A DNA stretch of 64,000 nt, from NCBI GenBank assembly GCA_002914805.1, contig JXTB01000430.1, positions 1 to 64,000 of the forward strand, in the 5' to 3' direction. The translations under genes and the position numbers were made by a program. The stretch comes from Parasponia andersonii (taxonomy: Eukaryota > Streptophyta > Magnoliopsida > Rosales > Cannabaceae). Positions within the stretch are counted from its first letter, which is position 1. Each line of letters opens with the position of its first letter. Below, piece by piece: positions 58,617 to 64,000 of the stretch. Below the pieces are notes generated by a model. It worked only from the letters and a program-made list of their open reading frames with translations, was not told where the DNA came from and did not search any database.

Positions 58617-60233
58617 TGTTAAATCCATAAAGTTAGAGTTATTTAGTGCTATTATGCCTTAAGTTTTGCTATGTTCCTATTCGAATTAAGTTGTTTCTAG
58701 TGTTTTTCTTATTGTTTTGATGTTTTGTATGTTTGTGTATATATAAGAATAAAATAAGTGTGTTTGCTGTGACTTAAGATGAATTTTTGCCTCTCAAATG
58801 GATTTTTTAAACGTTAGAATCGAAGTTGAATCTAATACGATCGTAACACAATGAAAATGAGGTAAATCAAAACTTAAACGAAGAAATGACACATTTGAGA
58901 AGCCGAGGCGCCAAACTAGTAGAAAAGTGGCGTTGCAGTGCCAACTCTCGGGTAATTTTGGCACTGTGATACTAAAAATAGGGCCACGGTGCCACCCCCT
59001 ATATCCTGAGTCAAAAATTGACGGTCGAGATCAACTTTTTGATGATCTAAGAATCCAGATATAGCATGTCTTAGGTTTATACGAGCCACCTCTTCAAAAC
59101 CTATCTTTGGGGTTGAAAAGAGGCATGTGAGGATAGAGAGAAAGAAAGATAGAGGTAGCCATAGAAGAAGAGGAAGAAGAAGAAGATTACAATCTCCGAG
59201 CCTTCATTTCTTGATTTCCTCCCCAACATCAATACCATAGCTTGTTCTTAGCTTCTTTTCTTATTTTTCTAGTTAATTTTTCTTTGTATTTTCTATATTT
59301 AGAGAGTAGTATAGTTGAGAACAAATCCTAGAGAGAGGATTCAATATAGAGCCAAGCTTAGAGGAGGAGCTTGACAACCTCTATGAACAACTTCAAGCTT
59401 TTTTAACGAGAAATTCTATAACTTTTCTCTCTTTGATTTTGTATTTCTTGAATTCATTGGATTATAATGTTATTATTCTCAATTAATATTATGAACTAAA
59501 TATTTTGTGTCTAGTTTTACTATATGAACCAACTTAGTAACTTGTATTTGTTTATTTCTCTCTTCTTTTATTAATCAAATCCATTGTTGAGTTATTGTTT
59601 TACTTTATACTTATTATCTCTATTTAATTGATCACTAAATAGATTGTTGAGTGATATCTTTATGAACTTGGGAATGAGAATTTAGGTTTGGACATATGTA
59701 GAACAACATAAGATTACCTAGTTTGTAGTAAATTTGCATAGGATGGGAATATATCTATGTGACTTGTACAATCTTTGTGTGAGAATAACTAAAATTAATG
59801 AATCTAGTCAATTTATATTATGAGTAATATATAAGCTTATCTAGATATTTTCAATTATGTCTTGAAAAAAAGTTCGTGAATATATTCAAATTCTCGATTG
59901 ACAACTCTAGTAGATTAATTATTGTAAAAGGAAAATTAGGAAATTGTGTGTTTAAAGGATGGTTGAGAAATTAGTAAACCTAGAAATTTTTCTTATTGTT
60001 TATATTTTATTCATTTTGTATGCTAGTTTAGTTGCTTTATTTTATTTTTCTAAAAACTATATTTCGGTTGTTTGGATAAAGTCAGGATTGACCAATTTTA
60101 ATACTTAGTTTAGATTTAGTAATCAATACTTATGAGTTCGACACTCTAACTCCTAAATCTATATTACTTGTAATCGTGTGCACTTGTATGGGAGTATATA
60201 AGTATAATTTATAGTTGCACATTCCAACTTACA
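58617..60233 (+). repeat. 5' LTR of the Athila-like element
   Basis: Starts TGTTAAATCC and ends ..CCAACTTACA. It has no coding capacity. Identity with the copy at 62353-63969 runs along the whole length, with small insertions and deletions that balance out. Confidence 0.92.
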
Positions 60234-60239
60234 AGTTTT

Positions 60240-60256
60240 TGGTGCTATTGCTGGGG
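60240..60256 (+). promoter_or_regulatory. Primer-binding site of the Athila-like element
   Basis: TGGTGCTATTGCTGGGG, seven bases after the LTR. It matches the Athila-type site TGGCGCCGTTGCCGGGG except for four transitions, all at CpG or neighbouring C/G positions. Confidence 0.85.
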
Positions 60257-60449
60257 ATTAAAATACTATTTCTTTGTTAATATTAATACCAATCAATTCT
60301 AATTTTATTTCGAACTTTTAGTTTTTTGACTTTTTTTTTTATTTGTTTTGTTTGTAAGATTTATGATGCTTGCTAAGGTAAGATTTCACCAAATCCTCAC
60401 AATATTTTCCCAACATGGCTTGGAACCTTTACACGGGACTTAGGAAAGA

Positions 60450-61022
60450 TTCAAGATAAGGCTTAGTAGAGAGCGCGACTACGACTTACACAAATGGTAC
60501 CAACTCCAAGAATTTATGAAAGGTTTGAATCCTACTAGTAGGAATTGGGTGGAAGATAGATATGGCTTCCCAATTTGTGAAGAGAGATCCGAAGATGAAA
60601 CTTATCAAATGATAGAGGATAAGGCAAAGTTTGATTTTGAATGTTTTTATTTTGAAGAGTCTTCAAGGGAATTTAAAGAAGGAGAACCACAAGATATGTT
60701 GGTGGTTGAGGAAGTCCAAGAAACCAATGATTTGGCTGCATTATTGGTCTACACGAGTATACCACTGACGAAGCCTTGTTTGCTATTAGAGCCACCATTT
60801 TAATGCTACACTCTCTACAAGTTTGAACCGGAGGTAAAGTTTCCCTTTGAAGATGATAATTTGAAATCAAGCCACTTTGGATTTATGAGCAATAGCTTCC
60901 TATAGACGGTCAAGCTTGAGGACGATTGCAACAAATACCCATTTATGGTAGTGTATGCTACATTTTATAGGCGACAACCTCTCTTTGATGAGCGTTCACT
61001 TGAGTCAAGCCGAAGACGATAA
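60450..61022 (+). pseudogene. Gag-like ORF remnant of the Athila-like element
   Basis: An open frame at 60516-60803 (95 codons from Met) continues upstream without Met (R-E-R-D-Y-D-L-H-K-W). It continues downstream past a stop at 60801-60803 and another near 60905 to about 61020 (F-Y-R-R-Q-P-L-F-D-E-R-S). The G-L-N-P-T-S-R-N...E-T-Y-Q-M-I-E-D block fits the end of Athila-group gag (G-L-N-P-x-T-R...E-A-Y-x-L-I-E). It is followed by the conserved non-coding 'cttattgggaggcaacc' seen after such ORFs. Confidence 0.65.
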
Positions 61023-62352
61023 CTCGAGTGCTTATTGGGAGGCAACCTAAGTGTTTACTTTTTCATGTTTATATGTTATTTTTTTTCATGTTCGTGTTTT
61101 GTGCAATCCAAGGAGTTAGTGCTCTTTTAAATAGATTAAGTTTTATAGATATATGCCAACAAGAGAAGTAATCCAAAACTCATTCTTTTGTTATTTAATT
61201 TTCCAATTTTTTGCATGCTAAGTTTGGGAGAAGGGGTAAACCATGTAGGATTGTGCTTGTGTTAGTTTGTTTGTTGTTCTGTATTTATTCTTCTTGTTGT
61301 ATGATTGTGTGTTTAAATAAGTAGAGTTATTTTGTGCTTTCTTTAGTGATTATCTAGTTCCAACGATAAGAATCTTTGGTGAATTAGTACATAACTTATT
61401 GAAAAATGTAGATATTGGCTTAGTCTTATGGATAGTTCTTGTGTTAGTTCTATTTTGATTGTAAAAATCTATATTGAGCACAATGTCTTGATCTTTGATT
61501 TATGTGTGAATCTAGAGAATGTTTATATGAATATAACATTTTGTTGTCTCAGAAGTGCTAGAATTTGTTTGATAATATATCGAGGCAAAATCCTAGCTAG
61601 CATTTCACCAAGGAAACAATTTAGTCAATCTTTAGACGGTTTAAGCATTTCAAGCTAATCATTGATATATTCTATCCCTAGTACACCCATTTTGAGTCTT
61701 GTAAAAACATTACACACTTACTCATGAAAGAAAGAAACAACTTCGTGAGTGTGCAACCAAAAAAAAAAAGAAAAAAAAAACAAAAACAAGAAAAGATGAA
61801 ATAAACTTTGGGCTAAGAGTTTATGTAAGAAAAAGAAATTTTAATTTTCATCATGTGTACTTGATGTGTGAAAGAATAGCTCTACACGAGTCCTAGAATT
61901 GATATGCTTAAGGTAATTTGAGCTCACTTTACCTAAATTATCATACCTTCACCTAAGCCAACATTACAACCTTAATAAAGACCTTTTGATCTTTAGTGTT
62001 ATATTTATCTACATTAGTAGAGATAGATTTGAAAAACAAACTTATGGAACTTGATTATTGCCTTTGAGATTTTGTACTTAATATATGTTTGCATAAACTT
62101 ATCCAGATTTCATATAATAGTAGGAGAATAGCATACACACATACACAGAAAATCCAATTTAAAATAGGACGTGCTCTTGAGCTATTCTTAATACCTAGCT
62201 AATATTTGTACTTTTCTTTAAGTTATGTTATTATGTGAGTATTGAAGAACTAATTTGAAATCATCAGTGTTGGTATAATACCTCTTGTGTGTTTTTAGGT
62301 ATTTTTCTTTTTCTTTTACTCAAGGACTAGCAAAATTTTAAGTTTGGAGATG
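61023..62352 (+). other. Non-coding interior of the Athila-like element, with polypurine tract
   Basis: No frame supported. The motif 'gctaagtttgggagaagggg' at about 61217 and the purine-rich 'aagtttggagatg' at 62340-62352 directly before the 3' LTR are typical of the 3' part of Athila-group elements; the latter is the likely polypurine tract. Confidence 0.7.
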
Positions 62353-63969
62353 AGTTAAATCCATAAAATTAGAGTTATCTAATGCTATTATGCTTTAATT
62401 TTTGCTATGCTCTTACTTGAATTAAGTTGTTTCAAGTGCTTTTCTTATTGTTTTGATATTTTGTGTGTTTGTGTATATAAAAGAATAAAATAAGTGTGTT
62501 TGATGTGACTTAAGGTGAATTTGTGCTTCCTTAATGAGTTTTTTAAACTATTGGAATCGAAGTTGAATCCGATATGGTCATAACGCAATGAAAATGAGGC
62601 AAATCGGAGCTCAAACAAAGAAATGACACACCTGGGAAGCCGAGACGCCAAACCAATAGAAAAGTGGTGCTGCAGCGCTAAAAGTAGCACCACATCGCCA
62701 ATTATCAGGTAGTTTTGGTACTACAGCGCTACCCCCTGTGTCCTGAGTCAAAAATTGACGGTTGAGATCAAATTTTTAATAATCCAAGAGTCCAGATTTA
62801 GCCTGACTTAAGTTTACATGAGCCGCCTCTTTAAAACCCTATCTTTGGGGTTAAAAAGAGGCATATAGGTATAGAGAGAAAGAAAGATAGAGGCAGTCAT
62901 GGAATGAGAGGAAGAAGAATAAGATTACAAGCTCCAAGCCTCCATTTCTTGATTTCCTCCCCAATATCAACACTATAGTTTGTTTTAAGCTTCTTTTCTT
63001 CTTTTTCTTGTGAGTTTTTCTTTGTATTTTTCATATTTATAAAGTAGTATAGTTCAGAAAAAATCCTAGAGAGAAGATTTAAGAGAGCAAGATCCAAGCT
63101 TAGAGGAGGAGCTTGACAACCTCCATGAACACCTGCAAGTTTTTCTAAGGGGGAATTCTATAACTTTTCTCTCTTTGATATTGTATTTCTTGAATTCATT
63201 GGATTATAATATTATTGTTCTCAATTAATATAATGAACTAAATATTTTTTGTCTAATTTTACTATATGAACTAACCTAATAGTGTTTGTTTATTTTTCTT
63301 CTTTCTGTAATCAAATCTATTATTGAATTATTTATTTTATCTTATGTTTATTATTTCTATTTAGTTAATCACTAAATAGATTGTTGAGTGAAACCTTTAT
63401 GAACTTGAGAAGGGGATTGTAGATTTAGACATAGGTAGAACAACATAAGATAACCTAGTTTAGGGTAAGTTTACATAAGATAGGAATATATCTATGTGAC
63501 TTGTACAACTTTTATTTGAGAATAACTAAAATACATGAATCTAGTCAATTTATATTAGGAGTAACATATTAGCTTATCTAGATGTTTTCACTTATGTCTT
63601 GAAAAAGAGTTTGTGAATATATTTAAATTTTCAGTTGACAACTCTAGTGGATTAATTATTATAAGAGAGAAATTGAGAAATTATGTGTTTAAAGGATGGT
63701 TGGGAAATTAGTAAACTTAGACATTTTTTTATTATTTATCTTTTATTTATTTCGCATGCTAGTTTAGTTGCTTTATTTTATTTTTTCTAAAAACTACATT
63801 TTGATTGTTTAGATAAAGTTAGGATTGACCAATTTAATACTTAGCTTAGATTTAGTTATTGATCCTCATGAGTTCAACACTCTAACTCCTAAATTTATAT
63901 TACTTGTGACTATGTGCACTTGTATGGGAGTATGTGAGTATAATTTATAGTTGCACATTCTAACCAACA
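62353..63969 (+). repeat. 3' LTR of the Athila-like element
   Basis: Begins AGTTAAATCC (the first base pair of TG is altered) and ends ..CTAACCAACA, followed directly by the GTTGT duplication. Confidence 0.92.
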
Positions 63970-64000
63970 GTTGTTTAAGCCTCATTAATAGAAGCTCATA

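Larger units (their letters stand above)
58612..63974 (+). mobile_element. Athila-like large retrotransposon derivative (LARD) with 1.6 kb LTRs
   Basis: LTRs at 58617-60233 and 62353-63969, each 1,617 bp, enclose about 2.1 kb. The flanks GTTGT (58612-58616 and 63970-63974) are a perfect 5-bp target-site duplication, and the host copia integrase continues across it. The LTRs differ at 11 of the first 97 positions (9 transitions), so the insertion is old. The interior has a primer site, a gag-like remnant and no pol, so the element could only have moved with enzymes from another element. The primer site and the 'aagtttgggag' motif upstream of the 3' LTR point to the Athila group. Confidence 0.93.
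55413..64000 (+). mobile_element. Decayed Ty1/copia retrotransposon, split twice, runs off the window
   Basis: A 5' LTR, primer site, gag, protease and integrase parts lie in the copia order (protease and integrase before reverse transcriptase). All coding parts carry stops or shifts. A TRIM-type insert occupies 57101-57487 and a 5.35 kb element 58617-63969. After the second insert the integrase reading resumes at 63970 with A-S-L-I-E-A-H, the piece expected right after L-L-E-V-V at 58616. Reverse transcriptase, RNase H and the 3' LTR must lie beyond 64000. Confidence 0.9.

Overview
This 64 kb window is nuclear DNA of a flowering plant, most likely a eudicot. The background is AT-rich, the genes have short exons with GT-AG introns, and there are many LTR retrotransposons and miniature elements. 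Coding sequence fills only a small part. Single N bases at 17493 and 26731 suggest a draft assembly. I cannot name the species.

Layout. 1-1950 holds an LTR remnant, several copies of a small element always beside (TA)n runs, and a GC-rich repeat island. 1945-5166 is mostly AT-rich with a copia LTR remnant. 5167-16342 is one complete but decayed Ty3/gypsy element of the Tat lineage on the minus strand. It has a 5-bp target-site duplication and a second, intron-containing reading frame on the opposite strand. 16343-26882 is gene-poor. It holds a possible solo LTR, a small AT-hook protein gene and Tourist-like and (TA)n-associated elements.

26883-54153 is the gene island: TYW1 (tRNA wybutosine synthesis, minus), a broken UDP-glycosyltransferase fragment (minus), a PMT28-like Golgi methyltransferase (minus), a CNNM/DUF21-CBS membrane protein (minus), a leucine-carboxyl-methyltransferase-family enzyme (plus), and a protein with a twin-arginine thylakoid-lumen type leader and no known function (minus). 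I assembled exon models for all five large genes. Phases close across every intron, and the products are 656, 733, 501, 345 and 240 residues. They are unrelated housekeeping or organelle genes with no sign of working as a unit.

55413-64000 is a nested stack. A decayed Ty1/copia element is interrupted inside its gag zinc knuckle by a small TRIM-type element. It is interrupted again inside its integrase by a 5.35 kb Athila-like large retrotransposon derivative with 1.6 kb LTRs and a GTTGT duplication. The copia reading resumes in the last 30 bases of the window.

I found no clear novel multi-gene system. The points most worth following are the antisense spliced ORF in the Tat element, the hairpin-capped U3 repeat array shared by two LTR copies, the (TA)n-bound mini-element family, and the uncharacterised lumen protein.
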